A stretch of DNA of 64,000 nucleotides, taken from NCBI RefSeq assembly GCF_005576615.1, contig NZ_CP040330.1:1488001-1552000 (forward strand), read 5' to 3'. Positions 1-8,277 of this stretch are shown piece after piece; the stretch's first letter is position 1, and each line of letters begins with the position of its first letter. Position numbers and translations under genes: made by a program. The stretch comes from Natrinema versiforme. GTDB lineage: Archaea; Halobacteriota; Halobacteria; Halobacteriales; Natrialbaceae. The notes beneath the pieces were generated by a model. The model worked only from the letters and a program-made list of their open reading frames with translations, was not told the DNA's origin and did not search any database.

Positions 1-765
1 CTCGAGGTCGCGCTCGATGAGTTCGATCTCGTGGCCGTCCTGGTCTCTCGTAAACGCGTACATGTTGTCGTTGCTCTCGGGGTCGCGGTAGTCGTCGGCA
101 CCGCGCTCGAGGAGTTGCTCCCAGTCGTCTTGGAGGTCGTCGATACGGATACAGAGGTGGCCCCACGCGTCGCCCATGTCGTACGTGCGGCCGTCGTAGT
201 TGTAGGTGAGTTCGACGGACATCGCTTCCTCGGCGGCGTCTCGGGGCTCGACGAAGTAGTTCGCGAAGGTGTCGGACTCCCAGCGGCCGACCTCGTCGTA
301 CTCGAACTTGCGGGTCCAGAAGCCGAGCGCCTCGTCCGCGTCCTCGACGCGGAGCATCGTGTGATCGAGCGACCAGAGCGCGCCCTCTTCGCGCTGGACG
401 ATCTCGATCTCGTGGCCGTCGGGGTCCTTCACGAACGCGTAGTCGCCGCCACAGGACTCCGGATCGCGGTAGTCGTCGACGCCCTCGTCCATCAGCTGCT
501 GGTAGTAATCCTCGAGTTCGCCGTCGGGGACGCGAACGGCAATGTGGCCCCACGCGTCGCCCACCTCGAGCTCCTCGCCCTCGTTGTGGGTGATCTCGAG
601 CATTGCGCCCTCGTCGTGCATCTCCTCGGGACCGAGATAGACGATGGTGAAGCCGTCGCCCTCGAAGCGATCCTTCTCCTCGTACTCGAGGTGGGTCTGA
701 TACCAGTCGAGCGATTCCTCGAGGTCAGCGACGCGGATCATCGTATGATCGAGCGTTCCGTCCAT
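1..765 (-). CDS. Double VOC (glyoxalase/bleomycin-resistance fold) protein, C-terminus cut by window edge
   Basis: The reading frame is open from ATG at 765 to the left edge (255 codons, no stop seen), so the C-terminus is missing. It contains two tandem VOC modules, roughly residues 5-126 and 132-252. Each opens with LDHTM(I/L)RV, has a central AWGH block and ends with DGHEIE, the usual positions of the His/Glu metal ligands of glyoxalase I-type enzymes, and both halves keep them. Two fused modules can form one complete metal site without dimerising. The substrate cannot be told; many haloarchaeal members are annotated as lactoylglutathione lyase or extradiol dioxygenase without proof. It follows the NhaC gene with a 48-bp gap and is probably cotranscribed with it. 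The fold is confident, the reaction is not. Confidence 0.85.
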   Translation of the reverse strand, partial: MDGTLDHTMIRVADLEESLDWYQTHLEYEEKDRFEGDGFTIVYLGPEEMHDEGAMLEITHNEGEELEVGDAWGHIAVRVPDGELEDYYQQLMDEGVDDYRDPESCGGDYAFVKDPDGHEIEIVQREEGALWSLDHTMLRVEDADEALGFWTRKFEYDEVGRWESDTFANYFVEPRDAAEEAMSVELTYNYDGRTYDMGDAWGHLCIRIDDLQDDWEQLLERGADDYRDPESNDNMYAFTRDQDGHEIELIERDLE

Positions 766-813
766 ACGCGAAACGACGCCTGCGACTCCAAAAAACGTGG
801 CGAAGGCGGCGGT

Positions 814-2511
814 CTACTCGGGTCGTTCCGTCGAATCCGAGTCGATATCGCTCTCGGGATCGGCGATGTCCGCGGCCGGGGTCGGCGCGACGGGCTCGAG
901 GCCCTTCCGGTCGGCGTCGAACCGCGAGAGGATGTTGACGAGGCCGACGAGGGCGACGACGCCGAGCGGCAGGAAGACGATTGGCGGGACCCCGAGGTAG
1001 CCGTTGAGCAGATAGCAGGTGACGACCACGGCGAAGACGGTCAGCGCGTAGGGCAGTTGCGTGCGCACGTGGTCGATCAGATCCGCACCGCTGAACGTCG
1101 CCGAGAGCACCGTCGTGTCGGAGATCGGCGAGGCGTGGTCGCCGAAGATCGCGCCGGAGAAGACGGCACCGACGGCGACCGGAACGAGTTCGAACCCGGT
1201 TCCCAGTTCGTAGGCGACCTGTATCGCGATGGGCGTGACGAGCCCCATCGTCGCCCACGACGACCCCATCGTAAAGGCCACGAACGCCGCGGCAATCAGG
1301 ATGAGGACGGGCAGCAACTCCGCCGAGAGGTAGGGTTCGACCAGACTCGCGACGTAGTCGCCCGTGCCGAGCGTCTCCGCGACGCTGCTGATCGTCCACG
1401 CGAGCACGAGGATCGTCACCGCCGTCAGCATGATGCCGAAGCCGTCGATGACGGTGTCGACCCCGTCGCCGAGATCGAACAGGCCGTAGGCGATCCCGAT
1501 CGCGATCGCCGACACGACCATGGCGAACGAGCCCCAGGTCAGCGCCGTCGCGAAGTCGCCCGCGCCGACGATGTCGATCAGGACCTGCGTGAGCCCCACT
1601 TCGTCCGCGGCGGCACCGACCGCCGTCGGCGCTCCCACCTCGGCCTGACTCGAGAGCCACGACTGGTAGCCCGTCCAGAAGGCACCCGCCAGCGTCACCG
1701 TGATCAGGACGACGACGGGCGCGAAAAAGGTCCGGAGCATCGGCCGCTCGTCGATCGGCTCGCCCAGATCCTCCTGGACCTTCTGGAGCGGCTGTGCGCC
1801 CTCGCGGTTGACTGCACCGGTCGTTCGCGACCGATGCTCGGCGTCTAACATCTCGCCGTAGTCCCGCCCGGACACCACGACGATCCCGACCATGACGATC
1901 GCCAGCAGCGCGTAGGTGTTGTACGGGATCGAGTCCACGAACGTCTGGAACGCGCTCGGCGCGTCCGCCGCGACGCCCATGTCCTCGTAGGCGCTGCTGA
2001 TCAGCGACAGCTGGAACGCGACCCAACTCGAGATGCCGAGCGTTGCGACGGGCGCGGCGGTCGAGTCGACGATGTACGCGAGCTTCTCGCGCGAGACCCG
2101 CAGTTCGTCGGAGATCTCGCGCATCGTACTCCCGACGATGGCGGTATTGGCGTAGTCGTCGAAGAACATGGCGAGTCCCAGTATCCACGTCGTTAGCCCG
2201 ACGGCCCGCTGGGACCGGAGGTTTGCGGTCGCCCACTGGCGGACGGCGATCGCGCCGCCGAGCCGCCAGATGAGCGCGACGCCGGAGCCCAGCAGGAGCG
2301 TGAATACGAGGATCTGGACGTGGAAACCATCGTCCGCGATGATCGCGCTGACGATCCAGTCGAACGTCTGTGCGAGGCCGAGGCCCTCGGTGTGGATAAC
2401 CGCGCCCGACCAAATGCCCAGAAACAGCGAGAGCATCGGCCGGCGGGTCACGATCGCGAGCACGATCGCGAGCACCGGCGGCACGAGCGAGAGCCACCCG
2501 ATATCAACCAT
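814..2511 (-). CDS. nhaC: NhaC-family Na+/H+ antiporter
   Basis: A 565-residue polytopic membrane protein with about a dozen hydrophobic segments. The family signature GDHASPISDTTVLS lies near residue 455 and the transporter ends in a charged, acidic cytoplasmic tail. NhaC-family carriers exchange Na+ for H+ (some members exchange organic acids or amino acids), in line with sodium export in a halophile. The start ATG at 2511 has a TATA-like AGAATATCC on the same strand about 28 bp upstream, which suggests a leaderless transcript. It is longer than typical bacterial NhaC (about 460 residues); the extra length is in loops around residues 190-250 and the tail. A second, more compact NhaC paralogue lies at 38539-39975. 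Ion specificity is inferred from the family. Confidence 0.88.
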   Translation of the reverse strand: MVDIGWLSLVPPVLAIVLAIVTRRPMLSLFLGIWSGAVIHTEGLGLAQTFDWIVSAIIADDGFHVQILVFTLLLGSGVALIWRLGGAIAVRQWATANLRSQRAVGLTTWILGLAMFFDDYANTAIVGSTMREISDELRVSREKLAYIVDSTAAPVATLGISSWVAFQLSLISSAYEDMGVAADAPSAFQTFVDSIPYNTYALLAIVMVGIVVVSGRDYGEMLDAEHRSRTTGAVNREGAQPLQKVQEDLGEPIDERPMLRTFFAPVVVLITVTLAGAFWTGYQSWLSSQAEVGAPTAVGAAADEVGLTQVLIDIVGAGDFATALTWGSFAMVVSAIAIGIAYGLFDLGDGVDTVIDGFGIMLTAVTILVLAWTISSVAETLGTGDYVASLVEPYLSAELLPVLILIAAAFVAFTMGSSWATMGLVTPIAIQVAYELGTGFELVPVAVGAVFSGAIFGDHASPISDTTVLSATFSGADLIDHVRTQLPYALTVFAVVVTCYLLNGYLGVPPIVFLPLGVVALVGLVNILSRFDADRKGLEPVAPTPAADIADPESDIDSDSTERPE

Positions 2512-2535
2512 AGCTACCTAGTCATCGGGCCGCCG

Positions 2536-2543
2536 GATATTCT
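2536..2543 (-). promoter_or_regulatory. TATA-like element of the NhaC gene
   Basis: On the minus strand AGAATATC lies about 28 bp before the ATG at 2511, the spacing expected when an archaeal transcript begins at or next to the start codon. A CTAG tetranucleotide (2518-2521) sits between this box and the start codon. Confidence 0.45.
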
Positions 2544-2655
2544 TGATCGTTCCGATCCGAATAGTGTCGATTCAACGATCGTACTCGATGGAATACCGGC
2601 GATGGTCGAGGATCGATTTCCGAAATAGTCCCTGAATCGCCCGATATAGCGCCGG

Positions 2656-3768
2656 TTACCGCCGCAGAATCAGCTTCAGCACGTCCTCGTCCTCGAGGAC
2701 GTGATCCGTTCCGACCTGCTGTTGATCGTGGGCTGCGCTGGGGCCGGTCACCCGGGCGAAGCGGAACCGCTCTTCCATCTCGCCGCCGAGTTTCTCGATG
2801 GCCTCGCCGACGGTGGTTCCCTTCGGGACGACGAGGGGTTCCTCCCAGTCGATGCCGCGGCCGGGCTTCTCCATGTAGACTCGGATCAGTCCGAGTCGTT
2901 CCCAGATGCGGTCTTTGAGCACGTCGAGCCCCTTCTCTTCCTCGGCGCTGATAAAGGTGACCTCCTCAGGGTCTAAGTCGCGCTGGCGCAACTGCTCGTC
3001 GACCGTCTCCTTGTAATCGGGATCGATCAGGTCGACCTTGTTGACGCAGGTGATCGAGGGGATGTACTCCCGGTTGTCCATCAGGCCGTCGACCAACCGG
3101 TCGATCGAGACGTTCTCCTGGAGGTTGACGACGGCGTTGACGTAGCCGTGTTCGCGGATGACCTGCTTGATCGTCTCCTCGTCTAGGTCTTGGTCGGTAC
3201 TCGAGGTGATCTTGATGCCGTCTTTGATCTTCGGACGGACCGTGACTTTCGGGGACTCCTGATCAACGCGGATGTTGATGTCGTACAGCTCTTCTTGGAG
3301 CCGATCGTACTGCTCGAGTTCGAACACCGAGAGCATGTAGATGATGAGGTCGGCGTTGCGGACGACCGCCAGCACCTGCTGGCCGCCGCCCTTGCCCGCC
3401 GCCGCGCCCTCGATCAGTCCCGGCACGTCGAGCATCTGGATGTTCGCGCCGCGGTGGTTCAGCATCCCCGGGTTGACATCGAGCGTCGTGAACTCGTAGG
3501 ACCCCGTCTCGCTTTCGGCGTTGGTCAGCGAGTTCAACAGCGACGACTTGCCGACGCTCGGGAATCCGACCAACGCGACGGTCGCGTCGCCGTGTTTCTC
3601 GACGGAATACCCGCCGCCGCCGCCCGATCCGGACTGCTGTTTCTCGAGTTTTTCCTTCTTCTCCGCGAGCTTCGACTTCAGCCGGCCGATGTGGGCCTCC
3701 GTCGACTTGTTGTAGGGCGTATTGGCTATTTCGTCTTCGATTGCCTCGATTTCATCCTCGAGCCCCAT
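2656..3768 (-). CDS. drg: DRG-family GTP-binding protein with TGS domain
   Basis: A 370-residue GTPase of the Obg/DRG superfamily. Residues 1-50 are a charged helical/coiled-coil segment. The G domain follows: GFPSVGKSSL (G1, near residue 68), DVPGLIEGA (G3), NKVD (G4) and a SAEEEKG-type G5. The last 75 or so residues form a TGS domain (LVVPKGTTVGEAIEKLGGEM...). DRG proteins are conserved from archaea to humans and are linked to ribosomes and translation, although the precise archaeal role is not settled. Length and domain order are those of archaeal DRG. ATG at 3768 fixes the start. It is divergent from the secreted protein at 3989 and not obviously in an operon. Confidence 0.93.
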   Translation of the reverse strand: MGLEDEIEAIEDEIANTPYNKSTEAHIGRLKSKLAEKKEKLEKQQSGSGGGGGYSVEKHGDATVALVGFPSVGKSSLLNSLTNAESETGSYEFTTLDVNPGMLNHRGANIQMLDVPGLIEGAAAGKGGGQQVLAVVRNADLIIYMLSVFELEQYDRLQEELYDINIRVDQESPKVTVRPKIKDGIKITSSTDQDLDEETIKQVIREHGYVNAVVNLQENVSIDRLVDGLMDNREYIPSITCVNKVDLIDPDYKETVDEQLRQRDLDPEEVTFISAEEEKGLDVLKDRIWERLGLIRVYMEKPGRGIDWEEPLVVPKGTTVGEAIEKLGGEMEERFRFARVTGPSAAHDQQQVGTDHVLEDEDVLKLILRR

Positions 3769-3812
3769 TTGTCAGTATGCAACCGGTCGCGCCGAAAAAC
3801 CCTTTCGAGACA

Positions 3813-3887
3813 CGCGTTGAGAACGCGCGGCGACGGCTGCCGATCACTCCGTCTCGAGTCGACTCGAGGGACACCGTCTGCGGTGTC
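3813..3887. repeat. Three adjacent perfect dyads between drg and the CARDB gene
   Basis: Three self-complementary elements lie within 75 bp: CGCGTT/AACGCG (3813-3827, loop GAG), the 16-bp palindrome CTCGAGTCGACTCGAG (3853-3868), and GACACCG/CGGTGTC (3870-3887, loop TCTG). They sit in the divergent intergenic gap 3769-3988. They could be operator sites or cruciform-prone DNA. CTCGAG is common in haloarchaeal DNA, so part of this could be chance. Confidence 0.5.
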
Positions 3888-3988
3888 GGCTCTGCTCTTC
3901 CCGGCGAATTGAACAATCGTTTCCTCGATTTCGTTCCTATTGCCAATATTGTATTAGCTATACCGTCTTGTGGGACATATGATAGCAT

Positions 3989-5623
3989 ATGCGCAGGCGA
4001 GAATACGTTACGGCGGTGGGGAGTAGCGTGGGTGCCCTCGCGGCGACGGGGGTGGGACACGCCCAGACGGGATCGCTCGAGCGGGTCTGCCCGGCGGCGA
4101 CCGCGACGACGGTCAGGCCCGGCGACGACGTGGTCTTCGAAGCCGCGGCGTCTCCGGGTGTCGAACCGCAGGCGGCCGACTGGCGGGTCGACGGTCCGGA
4201 CGGGGACGCTATCACGCCGTACGACCCGTTTTACAGTTACACCTACATCACGGGCAATCCGGCCGCTTACGGTCAGTTCGACGAGTCTGGAACACACGAG
4301 GTCAGCGTGACCGTCGACGGCACGACCGTTATCTGGACGGTCGAGGTCACCGAGAGCGCGCCGGACCCGCCGAACGCTGATGTGACGTGTGATCCGGGAC
4401 CGGACGCCACGATCACGGTCCGCGACGAGGTCGACGTGACCGCGTCGGCTGCCGACGATTTTGGGCGTCTCCATCGGCTCTTCTGGCAGGAAGGGCGCAA
4501 CGCCACGTACGTCGACCGGACCGACCTCTCGGGCTCGACGGGGACGGTCACGTATTCGACGACCGGCGGCAACGCGATCTGGTTCATCGGCGGCTATCCG
4601 ATGATCGCGTGGGTCGCCTGCCGGGACGGCCGGTTGGCGTCCGTCCGTACCGAGGGGCCGTCGGTCGTCGCGTTCCGAAACGTCACGATCACCGGCACGA
4701 ACGCGCCGGTCCACGCGGGCGAGGACCTCGTCGTCGAGGCCGAGATCGACGCCGAGGGCGATTCCACCTATCACGGGTTCGTCGACGTCGAAGCGGACCT
4801 GATCGTCGGTCACGACCCCACGCACGTCGACAGTCGGACAGTCGAAGTGTTCACCACCCAGACCGAGACCGTCGACCTCGAGTTCACGACGGCCACCGTG
4901 CGCAACACGCAGACGTTCCCGGTCCGCGTCGAGACGGCCCACGCCGCTTCCGAGACGGACGTGACCGTCATCGGAACCGAGGACGACGGGACGCAGGGCA
5001 ACCTCGAGGTGACCGGGCTCGAGACGAACGCGCCGGTGACCGGCGGCGAGTGGCTCGAGGTGACGGCCACGCTCGCGAACACGGGCGACGGGCCGGCCGA
5101 CCGGGACGTGGAACTCGTCGTCGGCCGCGATCCGACGACGGTCGATACGCAGGGCGTGACCGTCGGCGCGGGCCAGACGACGACGGTCTCGCTGGGCTAC
5201 GAGATCTATCCCGTCCGAAACGACGACGAGTTCCCTGTCCGGGTGGGAACGGGCGACGACACCGCCTCGCGGACGGTCCTGGTCTACGGACGTGACGGGA
5301 ACGACGGTGGTGATGGTGAGCCGTCGTTCGCGGTGTCGATCACCGGAACGAACGCGCCGGTGACCGGCGGCGAGTGGCTCTCGGTGACCGCCGCCGTCGA
5401 AAACGTCGGCGACGCCGCCGGCACGCACGACGTCGAACTCGTCGTCGGCCGCTCGCCCGAAGTGGTCGACGCCGCGAGCGTGAGCCTCCCGCCCGGCGGG
5501 ACGGGAACGGTTTCGCTCGGCTACGAGACCTACCCGGTGACCAACGACGACGTGTTCCCGGTGATGGTTCGGTCGCCCCACGCGAGCGACACGCGAACGG
5601 TGACGGTCCACGGAACGGGCTGA
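3989..5623 (+). CDS. Exported protein with three CARDB-like repeats
   Basis: A 544-residue protein beginning MRRREYVTAVGSSVGALAATG, which looks like a Tat signal peptide (RR then a weakly hydrophobic stretch) ending near the GHAQ cleavage site, so it probably acts outside the cell. Residues 30-120 form an Ig/PKD-like beta domain. From about residue 230 there are three tandem units of about 100 residues sharing NAPV..GEWL.VTA, VELVVGR.P..VD and SLGYE.YPV.NDD.FPV; they resemble CARDB adhesion or interaction modules. No enzyme motif is visible. Repeats 2 and 3 are nearly identical in places even at the DNA level. A TATA-like TTAGCTATA lies about 32 bp before ATG 3989. Probable roles are surface protein interaction or adhesion; this is inference. 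Confidence 0.75.
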   Translation: MRRREYVTAVGSSVGALAATGVGHAQTGSLERVCPAATATTVRPGDDVVFEAAASPGVEPQAADWRVDGPDGDAITPYDPFYSYTYITGNPAAYGQFDESGTHEVSVTVDGTTVIWTVEVTESAPDPPNADVTCDPGPDATITVRDEVDVTASAADDFGRLHRLFWQEGRNATYVDRTDLSGSTGTVTYSTTGGNAIWFIGGYPMIAWVACRDGRLASVRTEGPSVVAFRNVTITGTNAPVHAGEDLVVEAEIDAEGDSTYHGFVDVEADLIVGHDPTHVDSRTVEVFTTQTETVDLEFTTATVRNTQTFPVRVETAHAASETDVTVIGTEDDGTQGNLEVTGLETNAPVTGGEWLEVTATLANTGDGPADRDVELVVGRDPTTVDTQGVTVGAGQTTTVSLGYEIYPVRNDDEFPVRVGTGDDTASRTVLVYGRDGNDGGDGEPSFAVSITGTNAPVTGGEWLSVTAAVENVGDAAGTHDVELVVGRSPEVVDAASVSLPPGGTGTVSLGYETYPVTNDDVFPVMVRSPHASDTRTVTVHGTG

Positions 5624-5767
5624 GATCGGTCCGATCGGCCGCGAACGTCGAGTGGGCGCTCGAGGCCGGATCCGGGGCCTCGAGTCCCGAACCCGGATCG
5701 GCCGGCGGCGGGGTTACTCTTTCAGGCCGAAGGTTCAGGAGGGAGAGTCCACTGGCGGTTCGTGGCG

Positions 5768-6001
5768 ATGCGTCACGACGAATGGATGAATCTCCACGCG
5801 TTACTGCGGGAGATACGAGACGATATGGAGCACCGAGGGGATATCTCTCCGGATGCGTTCGCGGCGTACGACTATCAACACGCTCGACCGAAGCACCTCC
5901 ACCGACAGAAAAAGGAGCACAAGCGAGCGACGCGGCTCCTCCTCTGGGGGATCGTGCGGTCGATCGAGACGAAGAGCGACCTCGCCGTGGTGCGCCGCTG
6001 A
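5768..6001 (+). CDS. UPF0058-like small protein
   Basis: A 77-residue basic/acidic helical protein starting MRHDEWMNLHALLREI. The pattern E/DW..LH.LL, then a spacer, ARPKHLHRQKKEHKRA and a C-terminal hydrophobic helix matches the haloarchaeal UPF0058 family as I remember it. Histidines in LHALL and in HLHRQKKEH could bind metal, but no function is established. An in-frame GTG lies two codons upstream (5762); ATG 5768 fits family starts better. It stands alone downstream of the CARDB gene and before a long non-coding gap. Confidence 0.7.
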   Translation: MRHDEWMNLHALLREIRDDMEHRGDISPDAFAAYDYQHARPKHLHRQKKEHKRATRLLLWGIVRSIETKSDLAVVRR

Positions 6002-6516
6002 GGTCGAGTCGGTTCGGATCGGTGTAGGGACATCACGCGGCAAAAGGGTATTGTCGGTCAGCGATCGCCCTCGTACGGTGGTACTCTGAACGCGCCGGGT
6101 AGCGTCGTCGGTTCACCAGCGAATCGGAGTCGCCGGTCACTCGCGGTAGCACGAGCCGACGCCGGTCCGTTCCCGATCGACTGGGATCTCATCCGCCCGG
6201 GATCCGGTCACCCCGGATTTCGGGAACGGACAATCGTATGTGTGCTACCAACTCGCATAGTTGGCCTGCATGCCAGCGCCGGCACAACCATATCAGCGTA
6301 TAGCGGCGCTCTAACGCCGAATTAACTGGTCGGTACAGTAGTCGAACAGCTGGTATACGATCGGACAGGCACGGTGTTTCAGTGACCGCACGCTACCGAA
6401 AGTCGGCCTCGAGAAGCGGCCGAAACGCGATATATCCTGGTGCTACCACACGGGTCCATTACCGATGCAAACGGGACTTCGACACACATAAACGCCGGGC
6501 GACGGATTCTAGATGT
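6002..6516. other. 515-bp gene-free gap with a large imperfect dyad
   Basis: I find no convincing gene here: the frames that are open lack haloarchaeal codon bias and start context. The gap contains a nested dyad spanning 6145-6249: GGTAGCAC (6145-6152) with GTGCTACC (6242-6249), GTCCGTTCCCGA (6165-6176) with TCGGGAACGGAC (6220-6231), and ATCCGG (6202-6207) with CCGGAT (6213-6218). The 9-mer GTGCTACCA recurs at 6440-6448. Short hairpin-forming words also occur near 6305-6325. Possible identities are a structured RNA, a degraded mobile element or an upstream regulatory region of the gene at 6517. Confidence 0.5.
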
Positions 6517-6720
6517 ATGTCAAACGCGTCGCAGCTGCGTGACAGCACCCAGATCGTCCTTCCACGGGCGGCGCTCGAGGGGCTCGAGTCGCGGCTCGAC
6601 GACGAGTTCACGGTCACCGTCTTCCCGGACGGTGAGGACCGCTGCCGGATCATCGGCAGCCCCGTCGAGATCAAGGAAGCGAGCGAGTTCCTCGCTCGAC
6701 AGGGCGTCAGCGTGCGCTGA
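6517..6720 (+). CDS. Small conserved haloarchaeal protein (VNG_1110C-like)
   Basis: A 67-residue protein, MSNASQLRDSTQIVLPRAAL..., acidic, with a predicted alpha/beta pattern and a conserved-looking centre EFTVTVFPDGEDRCRIIGSPVEIK cut by short loops. It resembles the small haloarchaeal family that I associate with the name VNG_1110C; that assignment is from memory. ATG 6517 is chosen because the upstream in-frame extension (from 6382) is basic and unlike coding sequence. CATAAAC near 6487 could be a TATA box about 28 bp upstream, and a CTAG lies at 6509-6512. The function is unknown. It is convergent with tiaS. Confidence 0.7.
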   Translation: MSNASQLRDSTQIVLPRAALEGLESRLDDEFTVTVFPDGEDRCRIIGSPVEIKEASEFLARQGVSVR

Positions 6721-6790
6721 TCGGGTTTCGCCGAGTGCGGCGGTTCCGTTCGTGTTCTGTTCTCGAGTTCGGTCGTCTCCAGTCTCGCCG

Positions 6791-8110
6791 TCACCGCTCC
6801 GGATGCGTCGGCGCGTCGAACCCGCCCCGGACGAGTGGCTTCGCGACGTGCCGACGCGCACACGGCGGGACCTCGTACCAGCCCTCCTCGAGGTCGCGCT
6901 CGAGCGGTCGCTCCGCTTTCCCCGCCGTCCCGGTTCCGCAGTCCCGACAGCGATAGCCCTGATTCCGGCCTGCGCTCTTCATCGTCCGTCCGCAGTCGGG
7001 ACAGGTCGGCGTGACCCGCTCGGTGCGGACGAGTTCGCGGACGGCGAACTTCTCGAGTTTGAGCGTGCCGCTTGCAACCTCGCCGCAGGCGGTGATTCGG
7101 TCGCCGACGCACAACTCCCGCACCCGATCTCGGAATCGTTTCGTCGGCTCGAACGCCGCACAGGTGAGCCGTTCGGGTGCGCTCTCACCGTCTTCGTCTC
7201 CGCCGCCTCCACCCGTCGGTTCCGGTGACTCGAGGTCGACGAAGACGTGACCCCCGCGCCGGGTTTCGGGCTCGCTCGCGACCCGCCCCTCGAGCCGGTA
7301 GGCCCGCCCGTCCTCGATAGTCGCGATCGAGCCGTCCCGGAGGTGGATGTCCGTCCCCTGATTCGTCAGAAACAGCTGGCTCGCGGCGACGGGTTCGCTC
7401 TCGATCCGCTCGGCGACCGCCCGGACCGCGGCCCGCTCGTCGCCGCGGATCCCGTGCAGGATCGGGCCGGGCGTGTGCGGCACGCAGACGGTCTCGTCCT
7501 CGCCGCGGTCGACGGTGTCCCACACCTCGGGATAGCCCCGATCCGCCGCGGCGAAGACGCTCTCGTGGTCCACCTCGCGGGCGGTTCCCCACCGCTCGGA
7601 CTCGCGATAGGAGATATACTCGTGCGTCCACTCCTCGAGGGCCGCCCACGCGCCGACAGCGGCCAGCGCGCCGATCCGGCCGCGGCCGTTTCCGGCGTGC
7701 CACGACCGATAGCCGTGGCGCTCGATCGCCGCCGCGGCGTCGGCCGGCTCGAGGTGATCGCGGATCGCACTCCACGCGAACTGCTCGATGTCGTCGGGGA
7801 TCGCGCCCGCTTCGGTGGCGTGGTCCGCGACGACGAGCCCCGGATGCGTCCGCTCGTCCGCGGTTTCGGCCAGCGACTCGAGCCGGTCGCGGGCGACGGC
7901 CTCGGCGCGGTCGGGATCGCAGTCGGTGTGGATCGCCAGCGCGGCGTTGCCTCTCGTCTTGTATTCGACAGCGGGATTGAGCCGGACGAGGAGGAGTCGC
8001 TCGATCGCTGCCCCCTCGCGGCGCAGTCGCTCGGCGATCGTCGCGGCGACGTAGGTCGTACACATCCCTCGCTCTCGCGAGTCGGTATCGTCGATCCCGA
8101 CGACGGTCAT
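6791..8110 (-). CDS. tiaS: tRNA(Ile2) 2-agmatinylcytidine synthetase TiaS
   Basis: A 439-residue enzyme that in archaea uses agmatine and ATP to modify C34 of tRNA-Ile (CAU anticodon) so that it reads AUA. The protein starts MTVVGIDDTDSRERGMCTTY, the highly conserved TiaS N-terminus. It continues with the family core (NPAVEYKTRGNAALAIH), an OB-fold-like region near residues 270-340, and a C-terminal zinc ribbon CPDCGRTM...YRCRDCGT (near residues 385-410). ATG 8110 was chosen because homology begins exactly there. An upstream minus-strand CTTATATAT (8181-8189) implies a leader of about 50 nt. It is divergent from the HTH gene at 8278. Confidence 0.93.
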   Translation of the reverse strand: MTVVGIDDTDSRERGMCTTYVAATIAERLRREGAAIERLLLVRLNPAVEYKTRGNAALAIHTDCDPDRAEAVARDRLESLAETADERTHPGLVVADHATEAGAIPDDIEQFAWSAIRDHLEPADAAAAIERHGYRSWHAGNGRGRIGALAAVGAWAALEEWTHEYISYRESERWGTAREVDHESVFAAADRGYPEVWDTVDRGEDETVCVPHTPGPILHGIRGDERAAVRAVAERIESEPVAASQLFLTNQGTDIHLRDGSIATIEDGRAYRLEGRVASEPETRRGGHVFVDLESPEPTGGGGGDEDGESAPERLTCAAFEPTKRFRDRVRELCVGDRITACGEVASGTLKLEKFAVRELVRTERVTPTCPDCGRTMKSAGRNQGYRCRDCGTGTAGKAERPLERDLEEGWYEVPPCARRHVAKPLVRGGFDAPTHPER

Positions 8111-8180
8111 CGGCGGCTCTTGGCGGGGGATCGGGTAACCCCTTTCGGGACGCCGCGCCGTCGCCGACAGGCGGAACCTG

Positions 8181-8189
8181 ATATATAAG
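8181..8189 (-). promoter_or_regulatory. TATA box of tiaS
   Basis: CTTATATAT on the minus strand, about 75 bp before the tiaS start, in the 167-bp divergent gap shared with the HTH regulator. The element is also TATA-like on the plus strand (ATATATAAG), so it could serve either direction. Confidence 0.45.
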
Positions 8190-8249
8190 TATACTCCCGA
8201 TACGGGGACGAATCGCGACACGGCACCCGGGCATCACGGGGAAAACGTC

Positions 8250-8255
8250 TTATAT
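8250..8255 (+). promoter_or_regulatory. TATA box of the HTH regulator
   Basis: TTATAT centred about 26 bp before ATG 8278, which predicts transcription starting at the start codon (leaderless mRNA). Confidence 0.55.
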
Positions 8256-8277
8256 GAGGAATCGCTTACAACCCCGT

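Noticed and set aside
31-1848. Long plus-strand open frame opposite the VOC and NhaC genes
   Set aside because: Its codons mirror the opposite strand's genes, the protein is low-complexity (Arg/Asp/Val-rich) and no family motif appears; high G/C at third codon positions makes such shadow frames common.
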